DNA from: Pararge aegeria
Taxonomy: Eukaryota > Arthropoda > Insecta > Lepidoptera > Nymphalidae
Assembly (NCBI RefSeq): GCF_905163445.1
Contig: NC_053182.1
Location: 3,782,001 to 3,846,000 of the forward strand
Direction: 5' to 3'
Length of the DNA stretch: 64,000 nt
The translations under genes were made by a program, and so were the position numbers. This document shows positions 9,476 through 19,655 of this stretch, in pieces. The notes beneath the pieces were generated by a model. It was not told the origin of the DNA, made no database searches, and saw only the letters and a list, made by a program, of their open reading frames with translations. Every line of letters begins with the position of its first letter. Position 1 is the stretch's first letter.

Positions 9476-10514
9476 TCTTAAAAGAGAAAGGCCAATTCCG
9501 ATATGCATTTCTTATCTTTGAATTTAAATAGATAAAATAATAACTAATTTTTATTTATAAAAACTGCATAAGCCAGCATGTGGTTGCAATCACATGAAGT
9601 GAAGAAATGAAAATTTTCTTTATTGAACTTACACTTAACAGAATGAAATTATGAACAGTAAACAATTTTCAATTTTCTTTCTGCAACTTCTTAAGGAATC
9701 AGGATAAAAGATAGCCTATGTTCTTTTCCAAATGTTGGAACGACCTACCTCTGCCTATGAATAAATGATTCTTGGCTGGATCTTGGCTGGCACACTATCG
9801 TGTGTCTTGATAGAAAAAACTCGTCCAAGAGATACCGCGCCGCCGCGCTGCCGTAGTATTGCGCCGTGCAAATCGTATGTTGCTATCCTTACAAAAGTTC
9901 AAAGTTTGTATTAAGCGAAAGCTTATATAAAAGTCCTATTATAATATATAGGATTACTTAATAACAATATAATAATAATTAATTTTTTATTTGGTAACTA
10001 TGATCCATTTACGCTATAACAGAATAATAAAAAAAAAATAAAATTCATTACGTTAACGATTCTTCTTAGACCATACTGATAAATGTGGAGAAATAACTAA
10101 ATCATTCATTCATTCATTCATTCATTCAAGGGGGCTTCTTGCATGACTACATAGCGATATTTTTACGATTACATTATCTATGCGTTAAAATCTTAGCAGG
10201 TGCATCAGATATGTGAAGCAACGTTACAGTGCAGTCCAGTGCAAGGCTGCATTACCCCGCTACCAATCTCTATAATTACCAGCCATAACTCGCACGATGG
10301 CGATGGTGCAATCTCGCCACAGGATACCGTCCCCCATAAAAGTTTGCTGCGAACCATTGAAATAAATTACCTTAAAGATGAGAACTTAGTCTCGTATGCG
10401 CACTGCTTAACCGATCAATGGGTCGAGCGCGAAATTCATTCTGAATACAAATAATAATATAATAAATATACTTTAATATATAAATACATATGATATATAA
10501 ATAATAATATATAA
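9476..10514. other. Non-coding stretch with a (CATT)n microsatellite
   Basis: No gene supported. A CATT tetranucleotide run lies at 10103-10129. An open frame near 10200-10454 has no recognisable domain or splice context and I do not call it. Confidence 0.45.
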
Positions 10515-10718
10515 GACAGCCGGTTGGCGCAGTGGGCAACGACCCTCCTTTCTGCGTCCAAAACCGTGGGTTCGATTACCACGACTAGAAAAATGTTTGT
10601 GCATGTTGACCACTATGAATGTTTTTTAGTTTCTGGGTGTTTATCTGTATATTATATTTATGTGTATTATATTCATAAAAAATTTAATCAGCTATGTACC
10701 CATAACACAATTTTATTA
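10515..10718 (+). mobile_element. SINE family A (forward), 3'-truncated
   Basis: GACAGCCGGTTGGCGCAGTG head, GGTTCGATTACCACGACTAG B box, and the body to GTACCCATAACACAATTTTA. It lacks the CTACGCTTACTTTGGGGCT segment and meets the following reverse copy tail to tail. Confidence 0.8.
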
Positions 10719-10719
10719 T

Positions 10720-10959
10720 TATTTTATTTATTTATACTACGACAATACACACATCGCTATTTAGCCCCAAAGTAAGCGTAGCGTGTGGTATGGGTACTAA
10801 GGTGACTGATGAATATTTATATGAATGATATACATAAAAACACCCTGACATTGAAAAACATTCATGTTCATCACACAAACATTTTCCAGTTGTGGGTATC
10901 GAACCCACGGCCTTGGACTCAGAAAGCAGAATCGCTGCCTACTGCGCCAATCGACCGTC
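10720..10959 (-). mobile_element. SINE family A (reverse)
   Basis: Near full length. Minus strand head GACGGTCGATTGGCGCAGTA, B box GGTTCGATACCCACAACTGG, complete body, and TCGTAGTATAAATAAATAAA tail. The AT tails of this copy and the preceding one face each other, giving a potential long-stem inverted repeat in one transcript. Confidence 0.85.
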
Positions 10960-11149
10960 GAAAATATATCATAAAGAATTTTCCATATCATCCCGAATTT
11001 AGAAAACTGGCGTTGTCAAACCTCGTCCTGCGTGGTCACATGCCCCCCTGGTTATTATAGCTTACTTTTTGTTAAAGCCCACAAAGCTAAGACTATACAA
11101 TGAAGCTATGTTACTTATTCCTCACTTGGAATGAACACCGTAACTTGGG

Positions 11150-11421
11150 CTATAAATAATAATAATAATAATAAATATACTACAACAATACACACATCGC
11201 CATCCAGCCCCAAAGTAAGCGTAGCTTGTGTTATGGGTACTACGATGACAGATGAATATTTTTATGAATAACATACATAAATACTTATAATATACATATA
11301 AACACCCAGACACTGGAAAACTTTCATTTTCATCAAACAAACATTTTCCAGTTGTGGGAATCGAACCCACGGCCTTGGACTCAGAAAACAGGGTCGCTGC
11401 AAACTGCGCCAATCGGCCGTC
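11150..11421 (-). mobile_element. SINE family A with (ATT)n tail (reverse)
   Basis: Complete on the minus strand from GACGGCCGATTGGCGCAG to the GTTGTAGTATATTTATTATT tail, which carries an ATT trinucleotide run (11152-11175 on the plus strand). GCTAT occurs just outside both ends, a possible short target-site duplication. Confidence 0.85.
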
Positions 11422-11649
11422 GCTATGCTTGGAATATCGCTTTGTCTGGTTGGAGGCTTTGGCGGATGACGTCAAGCGAGCCGCGGAGACCCGTTGGACC
11501 CAAGAGGCACAAGACCATACTATTTAGCAGTGGAGGTCCATTGTTTGACATGAACATGATGATCAAGAAGACAAAAGACATTGCATAACTCTAACGACGG
11601 CTTTACAACGATCATTATAAAGGGGGCCTATGTATTTTTTTTTTTATAT

Positions 11650-12235
11650 TAGTGTGGCGATAAATATGAAAAATTTAAAGACGTAAATATACTTACGGTA
11701 GCCTCACAATATATTTATAACAATATAGTATTTGTAAGGCAACATATTAGTCCTTATAAACAAAAAGTGGATATAAACAGTCGACTTACAAGAAATGGTC
11801 ATAAATTAGTGACATCTGCATATCGTCTGCGAAAGGTGCAGAAGTCATTTGTGGGACTGAGTATACGCTTTTATAATATGATTCCTAAGGTGATTTTGGA
11901 CCTACCAATGCATAAGTTTAAATAATGTGTTAAAACACATTTATTACAGCGAGGTTATTATATAATTGACGAATTTCTTAATGACAAGGTTGCTTGGAAG
12001 CATCCGGCTCCGCTTTCATCTCTCACAAGATAGAAAAATGAATTTTGAAATGTAAAATGTAAATTGTTAATGTTGGAAAAGAGCAACTGCTGAGTTTCTT
12101 GCCGGCTTCTTCTCGGTAGAATCTGCCTTCCGAACCGGTGGTAGAGTCACTACACACAGAGAGACTTGACGTTTCAAAAGTGCTTATATTAGGCCTACTT
12201 GAAATAAATGAATTTTGAATTTTGAATTTTTAGAA
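11650..12235 (+). mobile_element. 5'-truncated Jockey-type LINE with 3' UTR and tail
   Basis: Coding remnant (11659-12033), then the 3' UTR (GCAACTGCTGAGTTTCTTGC, CTACCACCGG region, TTTCAAAAGTGCTTATATTA) and an AATTTTG-repeat tail ending near 12230. The same 3' UTR lies alone at 4512-4790 and 41830-41955, so this copy anchors the family. A poly-T run lies just before its 5' break. Confidence 0.8.
11659..12033 (+). pseudogene. C-terminal remnant of Jockey-type reverse transcriptase
   Basis: The frame reads DKYEKFKDVNILTVASQYIY, continues with a TRNGHKLVTSAYRLRKVQKS block, GLSIRFYNMIPKVILDLPMH, then KFK and a stop. After the in-frame TAA at 11923-11925 it stays open through TNHLL-like and GYYIIDEFLNDKVAWKHP blocks to TAG at 12031-12033. 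The ILTVxSxYI...FYNxIP..I..LP...FK...KxxLxxxGYY...DFLxDxxAWK order is typical of the C-terminus of lepidopteran Jockey-like LINEs. The premature stop and missing RT core make it dead. Confidence 0.75.
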
Positions 12236-12425
12236 TTAAGTGATATAGTAAAACCAGACACCGCATTGTTCGACCTGTTAGAAAAACAATAGCGTCATCC
12301 ATCGCCACACGGTCCGATAGGCGGGGTCTGTTGTTGTGGAGCGACTGGCGAATGTATTACGCGGAATAGATTAACGCCTATCTAATCCGTACGTGAACTA
12401 AAAATATAAATAGGAATTCATGGAA

Positions 12426-12540
12426 ATTAAGCTTCATTTGCTATACTCCGCGAAAATACGCTTGGTGTGATTTACAATTTCTTCAATCTCTATACGCCAC
12501 ACCAAACAGATCTTCGGCAATGTACTTATGTAAAATCTTG
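12426..12540 (-). mobile_element. Dispersed repeat family H (reverse)
   Basis: TTAAGCTTCATTTGCTATAC, CTCCGCGAAAATACGCTTGG, GCCACACCAAACAGATCTTC and GGCAATGTAC follow the order seen at 4246-4425. Truncated before the GGAGCATCCTCAGGAGATGT block. Confidence 0.55.
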
Positions 12541-12754
12541 TCCCTAAAAGGTAAGCCCGCTACAATCTTAGACTGCAATATAAATAAAATAACTGGGACC
12601 GGATTCACGTCAAGTCACGTGCGCTTATTAGCATTTGAACAGCCTACGTAACGTGTGCAGTACGAAGCGTTTCAGTTTGCGACAAAGGCTTGTCTTTGAA
12701 GTGCCTTGGCAGCTGAAGAGTTGCCTACGTGTATCTTAAAACAACGCGCATCAC

Positions 12755-12893
12755 CTCGTTGGTTTAGTAGTTAGCATGGTTGACTGCGGTTCATGAGCTC
12801 TGTGGTTCGATTTCCGGTTTGAACCAGAAACGGTGAGGCATTGAAGACGAGGCCGACTATTACATCGTAATCATTATGAAATTACATACATAC
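12755..12893 (+). mobile_element. SINE family C (tRNA-like head)
   Basis: CCTCGTTGGTTTAGTAGTTA gives an A-box-like head and CTGTGGTTCGATTTCCGG a B box. The head is shared with 56034-56235 (CCTCGTTGGTTTAGCGATTA). Downstream it runs directly into an inverted family B SINE. Confidence 0.65.
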
Positions 12894-12894
12894 A

Positions 12895-13138
12895 TAATGA
12901 GATGGGCTTAGCCCGCAGACAATCACGCTGGCCCAGTGCGGATTGGTAGAGTTCTATTGCTTTTGCCATTAAAGAGATCTCTCAGCTGTGAGGGTTCCTC
13001 ACCTTATGACGCTTTCCTCTACCGTGAAAAATAGTGATATTTAATGCTGTAAAACTCACATCGCTCTCAAAATTCAAATCAAACTTTGTTCCCCCGAAAG
13101 GAAGGCCGAAGTCTTATTCACTGGGCTATCACCGCTTT
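12895..13138 (-). mobile_element. SINE family B, diverged (reverse)
   Basis: Minus strand runs from AAAGCGGTGATAGCCCAGTG (tRNA-like head, here GAATAAGACTTCGGCC) through the TTTACAGCATTAAATATCAC and CTACCAATCCGCACTGGGCC blocks to TAAGCCCATCTCATTATG. It is diverged, and the GTTCGAATCC B box is degraded. Confidence 0.7.
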
Positions 13139-13696
13139 ACTTAAACCGCTAGTCTGTGTTTGTTGGCGTATATTAGGCTTAATCACTGCCCGGATCTTGA
13201 TAATACATTTTTTTTGCACATTAAAAAGTAAAGGATTCAGTTTTTTACATAATATAATCCGTGCATTTGAAACATTTTTTTCTATTTTTGAATATTTATT
13301 TATGTTAGTTTTCATTGTTTGTTTCTTACATAATAATCGGTATAAAAACCCGTGGTATACGAGTTTTCACGAGAAAAACCTGCATCTCGTAGGCATTTAT
13401 ATTTCTTAGTTTTGAATTCTTTCCTAGCTAGTATAGTATTTATATCTCTGTAACTACTTTTTTCTTTGGTGTACAATAAAAGCGTATTCATTCATTCATA
13501 TTCCGGAAAACTTTACTTGGATGGATTGAAGTTGGGTTTTGGAGACGTTGGCGCATTTACTATTTCTGAAGACTGTCCGTGCAACTTATGTTTTACTTTA
13601 GTTCGGCCCGTACGGTTTATGCATAAACCGTACATTTTTTCTTACCTGTCTAGATGGTCTTTTAACGAAAATACGGTTCTTATATAGTTAGACTTA

Positions 13697-13756
13697 GGGC
13701 TAAGCATACTTTACATTTAAAAGTAACGACTTTTAAGTGTAAAGTATGCTTAGCCC
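13697..13756. repeat. Near-perfect 60-bp palindrome
   Basis: The arm GGGCTAAGCATACTTTACA, followed by TTTAAAAGT, is mirrored by ACTTTTAAGTG followed by TAAAGTATGCTTAGCCC. The arms are about 28 bp with a spacer of only 4 bases and one mismatch pair. Possibly the end-joined remnant of a foldback MITE. Confidence 0.85.
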
Positions 13757-13799
13757 ACCGTAGAGTACGAGTTCTGTATCTAGAACTGGGACGGTAGAA

Positions 13800-14283
13800 G
13801 GCTGATATAATAAATGTTTTCAAAATAAACAATAAAAACATACTCAATCGCATACTCAATCTACATTTGGTTTTTTATTGTGAAAACCTACTACACTGAA
13901 GTGTAATTAAAAGATTAACAATATTTGGAGATAGGTTCGGAAAAATTTAGTGGTTATTAAATAAGTGTCGCGGAATGAGTACGAAATATAACGATAATAC
14001 CGATATACCTTTTTTTAGTTACCGTTAAATTATAAGTTTGAATTTTAAACTTAACTATACAAGTGCATTGAACTACAAATCACCGAAAATCACCGGCATA
14101 ACGATTTAATGCGATTACACGAATTACCTCGCGTAACAGTTCTCGATTAGGATTACCACACCTCCGGGTTTGACCGGATCCGGATCCAGGCGCTTAGTTA
14201 TCGGAAGCATTGCGGACGTTTAAATTGTTTTCCTAATTGCTATAAACCATAATACCATTATACCATTATCTACATTTATATAA
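13800..14283. other. AT-rich non-coding stretch
   Basis: No gene or repeat recognised apart from a duplicated CATACTCAATC near 13840-13862. A GGATCCGGATCCAGG block lies near 14176. Confidence 0.45.
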
Positions 14284-14453
14284 TCCTAGCTAATATTATA
14301 AATGCTAAAGTATGTTTGTTTGTTTGTCCTTCCTTAAAGCCCTAACTAAGCAATAAATCAACTCGATTTTTAGCGTATAGTTATTTTAAAAGTTCTTACG
14401 GAATTTGTGGAAAACCGTACTTAACGACGACGAAGAATGCGAGCACCAGCTAG
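14284..14453 (+). mobile_element. Non-autonomous Helitron (170 bp)
   Basis: Borders are A|TCCTAGCTAATATTATAAAT at the 5' end and GAGCACCAGCTAG|T at the 3' end, the canonical Helitron insertion between A and T. The GACGACGAAGAATGC segment stands where the 3' hairpin normally lies. No coding capacity. It must depend on an autonomous RepHel source elsewhere. Confidence 0.8.
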
Positions 14454-14499
14454 TATTATAAAAATATTTATAAAGTATTAATTGACGGACCAAGTAAAC

Positions 14500-14595
14500 T
14501 GCCTACGTGATGGTGAACTGACCACTTCGTACTGCATGCAAAGAACACATAGTGCCGCCTTGTGGCCATAAGGCACAGATGCTAGCCTCATGTGC
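14500..14595 (+). repeat. Short fragment of dispersed repeat family I
   Basis: GTACTGCATGCAAAGAACAC and AGTGCCGCCTTGTGGCC resemble the GGGCATGCAAGGAACACATC and AAAATGTCGCCCTGTG blocks at 41430-41480. Degenerate. Confidence 0.35.
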
Positions 14596-14599
14596 GAGC

Positions 14600-15485
14600 A
14601 ACACTGCTTTGCGGCAGAAATAAGCATAGTATTAGAACTTTCCCGGACGAGCTATGCGACAATAAGCTCTTTTAAAAATACATATTTTATATATGTTTAA
14701 TTATATGTATCTTGTGTACTTTTTATCTTGTGCTATAAGGTTCTTAGCTCTAAAATACTATATTCTTCTAAAAATACCTACCTCTTACTAGAGAAGTGGC
14801 CTGTGCCCTGTAGTGTTACATCATTGTTAATTTTTTTTATTTACATACCCAGAGAGACATTACAGTTACACTATTCGTCTCGCCTGGCTACATTTATAAC
14901 ATACAATTGACAAAAACACACGAAAAATATAACATATAAAATACATAAATTACTTTTTCCAAACATTAAATTGATTTGTTCTGGGAGCTGTAACGATAGA
15001 GCGTGATAAAGTCCAGCCCCTAATTAGACTAAGATAAAGTACAGGGGAATCAAATTAGTTTCTATTTAATCTTTTTTTATTATCTGAATGGTCACCCTAA
15101 ATACAGTTTTCAAATATGTAACGGATTTAGTTTTTCGTTTATCTAATTGTTGAATTTGCACTCTGAAGTCACTAAACATGACCGTAGCATACTAATGATG
15201 TTTATGGCCAAGCAGCTTTAAGTTGCACGCGCACTGGATACGAAAGTCTCGTGGTGACGGTTATATCTACAAATACCAATGACGCCTGTTACGTAACTCC
15301 GTAGTAGTAGAGCTTATTGGGACAGGACTCGACCGGGGAAGTGCTACCGCAGTGCTTATTTCGGCTGCAAAGCCTATCCGTTCATGTATCGGGGCCGGCT
15401 CTGCCAGTATCGTCTCGAGTTAAACTACTTCTGAATACCTAAAAAAAGGAGCCTACCTACTCATAAATACCTAAAAAATAATTAC
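14600..15485. other. Unique-looking non-coding stretch
   Basis: No gene or convincing repeat found. A moderately GC-rich patch lies at 15290-15420 without promoter or coding signature. Confidence 0.4.
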
Positions 15486-15652
15486 GGTCGTTAGTAGCCA
15501 ATAATTATATTTAAAGTGACGTTTTAAAAACACTTGATACGTTAACGAGGATTCGTTAACGCCCACAAAATTTTATCTAAACGTTTCATATAACAACGTA
15601 TCAAGTGTTTTTAAAACGTCACTTTAAATATAATTATTGGCTACTAACGACC
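15486..15652. mobile_element. Foldback element with 58-bp perfect inverted arms
   Basis: The left arm 15486-15543 starts GGTCGTTAGTAGCCAATAAT. The right arm 15595-15652 ends ATTATTGGCTACTAACGACC and is its exact reverse complement over 58 bp. The 51-bp spacer has its own small inverted repeat, GTTAACGA...TCGTTAAC, near its left end. No coding capacity. Best read as a young foldback MITE. I see no clear target-site duplication. Confidence 0.9.
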
Positions 15653-16792
15653 ATACATTTTGAGTATTTCCCGCGCATTGCCTAAAAGGTACACAATTAT
15701 AATATGACAATTTGATCGCACATCGCAGTGAAAATACGAGAAACATAAATACGATAGAGTAACCTAGGTCATACACACAATAACCTAGGTTGAAGGTACA
15801 ATTTGGTAGTGTTATTGCATACGTATAGATACGTATAGATACGTAAGATATATTGAAAGAAATGCTATCTATGCAAAGCAGTTAGAGCAAAGTGTATTTA
15901 TTATTTAAGAGTATTACATGCTTCAAATGTCTATGTATGTTTATACATTTATTTTTAACTAACTAACAGATAATATTACAGTCGAATACATACTTTTTGT
16001 TTGTTGATCTAATTTGTCGACCTTCTTGGCGTTATGTGTAACAGGATTTATTAATATTACACTGCCAGTGCTGGTTAAATAAGGAATAAAAGTTATTTGT
16101 TAGAATGCTCTGGACTCAGAAAATGTCTGCCCGATTTATTAAACCTTTTTTGTATTTGATAGTCCAATTTTTGAGTATGGCAGGCAGTCGGGCGAGTCGA
16201 CACGGAAGTTATAGAAATCTAGGTAGGTATCCTCACCCGTAGGTCTATCGAGCAACATACCGTTTTTGATGTGTCCAAATCCCACATTATAACCTATCCG
16301 TTTCCCCCAACGGAGTTGTATGCGTCAGTAAAAAAAATGTAATAGACAGGCATAAGTAATATATATATATGCAGTGGGCGGAGACCTTCATATTAAAAGC
16401 CGTAATGCTCATATATGTGTATCGTTATGTCACGCTCGTGCGGGTGAACGCACTCCGCAAATATACTGTCACTGTTAAATAAATCTCGGCACTTATTTGC
16501 ATATTGCGAATCCGCGCGGTTTGTTTTGTTCAATGTGTGAGGCATCTTCGCCGCGGCAGAGTGGTTAATGAATATAAGGCACAGTCATTTTGTTTGTTTT
16601 GTTTTTGGCTTTATGCGTCCTTTGTTTAAATGTGGGCATTGGGTTATTTTTAGATTTTTTTAAAAGAAAAAATAAAGTTGCTCGCATATCGGCTAAAGGC
16701 AAGGCTCGAACATCGCGCTCAGGCTGTATCATCGGTTATTTTTGCATAACTACTCGGCCGTCATTTTCTTTTTTTTATATAACATCTATAAA
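15653..16792. other. Mostly unique non-coding stretch
   Basis: Holds short local repeats: AACCTAGGT twice near 15761 and 15782, and ACGTATAGAT repeated at 15821-15840. A CpG-richer patch lies at 16420-16560. An open frame at 16590-16856 runs into a SINE and is not a gene. Confidence 0.4.
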
Positions 16793-17108
16793 CATCATTA
16801 TCATATCAACGGCTGCACGGGCCCCCTCCCACAATGAGAAGGGGTTAAGACCGTAGTCCACCACACCGGCCCAGTGGATTGGTGGACTCCCCACGCCTTT
16901 GAGAAAATTACGTAGAACTCTCTGGCACAGTGGCATCACAAAGAAACCTATGCATGATGATGCTACGTGATGTTTATCTTCACCGTTGAAGCAAGTGATA
17001 TTTTCATATTTTAAGACGCACATTATTTAGAAAAGTTACGAGGTTGCGATTCGAACTCGGCCCCCCTGAAATGAAGTCAAAGTTCTACCTACTGGGCTTA
17101 AAGCGCTT
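16793..17108 (-). mobile_element. SINE family B, nearly complete (reverse)
   Basis: Minus strand from AAGCGCTTTAAGCCCAGTAG with B box GAGTTCGAATCGCAACCTCG. It continues through ATATCACTTGCTTCAACGGT, CTCAAAGGCGTGGGGAGTCC, CTACGGTCTTAACCCCTTCT and CATTGTGGGAGGGGGCCCGT to the GATATGATAATGATG tail. An extra TGATGATGC insertion lies in the central part. Confidence 0.85.
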
Positions 17109-17797
17109 CATCGCTTCATAACTAAGATTTACACATTATTATGTAACCGCAAATTATGTAAAAAAAGAAACAACTAAAATGGCTGACGGTAGTCTGGCTC
17201 CAGACTTAAATTTACAAGCGGCGGCCCAAGCACAAGCTTAGTGATTGGGTGAAATAATATTTGGAATTTTGTATGTCCCCGAGGTTTTACACTGACATAT
17301 TTCACCATGAAGTCATTCCCGGCTGTCGGTGACCTCGGAAGGAAATCTGCCATCTATCAAAGAAACCCCAGTTAGTAGACTGTAACGCGCTTATACCAGA
17401 AACATTAAATAAGATAATTTGATAGAATTGCTATCTAGATAGGTACAATGTAACTGTAACTAGACAATAGAGTCGAGATAGATTATAACGCGTCATTTAT
17501 ATGGAGAGAGTTTCTCGACTAGAAGACATGATATTCGTAGGAATATAAAAACTTGCTTAGTGTGAACTGAACTTACGCAATGTAATATTTCCACCTTCTA
17601 CGTTTAAATAATATATAAAACTGAATACTAAGTATATGACATATCCCTAGTAATTTTCTAAATTTTTCTCGTCACCAACATAAAAAGCTTGCAAAAAATA
17701 TTTATTTGATGCTTTTTAGTTGTATAGCAAAGTCGGTTCTTTTTGTCATAATATTATATAGTACGTACAATTCTAAAAACTGTTGTATTTGTTGCAG
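17109..17797. other. Non-coding stretch upstream of the candidate microexon
   Basis: AT-rich, without recognisable repeats. If 17798-17835 is an exon this is intron. Confidence 0.4.
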
Positions 17798-17835
17798 ATG
17801 ACAGCGGCAGAGAAAAATTCAAATTAGAGCATGAG
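17798..17835 (+). CDS. Candidate 38-nt internal microexon, gene unknown
   Basis: A pyrimidine-rich acceptor (TGTTGTATTTGTTGCAG) precedes 38 bases that end ...CATGAG, followed by a consensus donor (GTAAGT). Of the three frames, the one starting after two bases is fully open and reads DSGREKFKLEHE, entering in phase 1 and leaving in phase 0. The other signals in the window are not as well matched at both ends. The short charged peptide is the sort found in alternatively spliced microexons, but I cannot name the gene. A chance pairing of splice motifs remains quite possible. Confidence 0.35.
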
Positions 17836-18059
17836 GTAAGTCTCAATTTGGTACTAGCTTTGTTTGATGCGATGTCTAAATATGGCACTCGCTAATGTGC
17901 GGTGAGTGGTGACTTGCTGAGTGGACGCTGGGAAAAGAGTGACATCGGTGTTCCTTTCATGTCTGAGCAAATATAACAAAGCGCCGAGCAAATAATAACA
18001 TACCGTGGAGCAAAAAGTTTTAAAAGTTTAGTGATGTGAATTCTGTTAGTTTTTTAGAA

Positions 18060-18181
18060 TCCGCACTCAAAGGATAAACCGGTACCCTATTACTAACACT
18101 CAGATGTCTGTCTCTCTGTCATCTGTACCTCATGAACCGTGATAGTCGGACTGTCGAAATTTTCACAGATTATGTTTCTGG
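18060..18181 (+). repeat. Fragment of a common lepidopteran dispersed repeat
   Basis: CAGATGTCTGTCTCTCTGTC, CTCATGAACCGTGATAGTCG and CTGTCGAAATTTTCACAGAT correspond to a widely seen lepidopteran repeat. A related piece (GTCTGTATGTGCGGGTCCCG, ATCTTGTGGTCACGATAACT) is at 63256-63330. Class uncertain. Confidence 0.45.
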
Positions 18182-18183
18182 CA

Positions 18184-18466
18184 AAGCGGCGATAGCCTAG
18201 TATGTAATGCTTCGGCTTTCATTACTCGGAGACCGAGTTCGAGACGCACACGCACCACTGACGTTTCGGAGTAATGTGCGTTTTTAATTTAAGCAATTTA
18301 AATATCACTACAATTAAAACGGCGAAGGGAAACATCGTGAGGAAACCTGCATGCCTGAGAGTACTACATATGGTTCTCAAAGGCGTGTGAAGTCTACCAA
18401 TCCGCACTTGCGTTCTGAGAGGAGATCCGTGCCCTGTAGTGAGTCGGTAATGAGTTGATGATGAAG
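18184..18466 (+). mobile_element. SINE family B, full-length (forward)
   Basis: Head AAGCGGCGATAGCCTAGTAT and B-box region GACCGAGTTCGAGACGCAC, then ATGTGCGTTTTTAATTTAAG, ACATCGTGAGGAAACCTGCA, CTCAAAGGCGTGTGAAGTCT, GGAGATCCGTGCCCTGTAGT and GAGTTGATGATGAAG. It is moderately diverged, including loss of the GTGGACTACGG segment. Confidence 0.85.
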
Positions 18467-18498
18467 TTGTATGTATGTTGCATCTATAACAACAAATT

Positions 18499-18635
18499 GA
18501 CAGCCGATTGGCGCAGTGGGTAGTGACCCTGCTTTATGAGTACAGGGCTGTGGGCTCGAATCCCAAAAATTGAAAATGTTTTGTGTGATGGACATGAATG
18601 TTTAGCAGAGGCTGGGTTTTTATATATATACAACG
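18499..18635 (+). mobile_element. SINE family A (forward), 3'-truncated
   Basis: GACAGCCGATTGGCGCAGTG head, GGGCTCGAATCCCAAAAATT in place of the B box, and a body to GCTGGGTTTTTATATATATA. The 3' half is absent. It sits 33 bp after a family B copy. Confidence 0.8.
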
Positions 18636-18671
18636 TGAAACGGAATTACGAAATACTATTTAAGTGTGCTT

Positions 18672-18775
18672 AATTAATCTTCTGATTTTAAATTTTTACA
18701 CGGTGTTTCCCTATCTAAAATACCTATTTTAGATAGGGAAACACCGTGTAAAAATTTTAAATCAGAAGATTAATT
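18672..18775. repeat. 104-bp near-perfect palindrome, 2-nt loop
   Basis: Arms 18672-18722 and 18725-18775 are reverse complements over 51 bp with one mismatch, separated only by CC. The arm starts AATTAATCTTCTGATTTT and ends CCTATCTAAAATA. It can extrude as a cruciform, or fold as a very long RNA hairpin. No coding capacity. It may be a foldback element or a palindromic duplication. Confidence 0.9.
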
Positions 18776-19554
18776 CAAAAGATTCTCAGTGTATAGTAAT
18801 AAATATTATTGTATTTATTGCAGGTATTAAATATTAACTTTTGTTTTGTTAGTTGATTAGTCTTTCTCTTTTATAGTTGTTATTCTCATGAATCTCATTG
18901 ACTGTTACCAGTTTTGAAAAATAAAATACAAAAAACCTGAGCAGATCTGGCTGGCAAATCTGGCAGAATCCGTCCAGTCAGTTCCAGAATATAGGTACAT
19001 ATTGGAAGTTAATTTCGTTATCTTAAAATTAAAGCTACTAGGGTATACTTAATCTGGTATTCTTTTATGATGTAAGATTCATTTTGGGAGAAGCACAACA
19101 CTATAAATAAGTCGTGACTATGCTCGCGAAGTGATCTTGAAAAATATGCGAAACTCTTTCAAGTTACTGCATTGTCCAACAATTCCTTTTCATATAAGGA
19201 GTTGTGTGGGTTTACGAGCTGAGTCGTTTTATCACTCTTTGCTTTGTCAATTTGTACAGATTAGATAATTGTCCATATTGCGATTCTAATCCCTAAGGGC
19301 GTTATGATCAGGGTGACCCACTTGTGTTATCTGGTAACTTATGATTTTGTAATTAAACAAACGTGTTGTTTGCTTTACAGTATCAGAACGCTGTTTTGTA
19401 ATATTTGGCTTAATTTTAGGGTTTCCCGACCGCCTAGTTGAAATGTGAGCCTTAAAGATCTTTCGAGTGAAGAAACTCTATATTTTTATATAAACGCAAT
19501 AGTTATGTAAACAGTATACTGTAAGCCATATAACTTATGTATCATATACATTTC
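18776..19554. other. Unique-looking AT-rich stretch
   Basis: Nothing recognisable as gene or repeat. Confidence 0.45.
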
Positions 19555-19655
19555 GACGGCCGATTGGCGCAGTCTGCAGCGAACCTGCTTTCTGAGTTCA
19601 AGGCCGTGGGTTCGATTCCCACAACTGGTACATGTTTGTGTGATGAATGATGTTG
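19555..19655 (+). mobile_element. SINE family A, 5' third only (forward)
   Basis: GACGGCCGATTGGCGCAGTC head and GGTTCGATTCCCACAACTGG B box, then TGTTTGTGTGATGAATGATG, after which similarity ends. Confidence 0.8.

Noticed and set aside
10530..10590. Possible functional tRNA gene
   Set aside because: A- and B-box-like sequences belong to SINE family A, which recurs many times with the same non-tRNA body. No intact cloverleaf was established. The same applies to the tRNA-like heads of families B, C and D.
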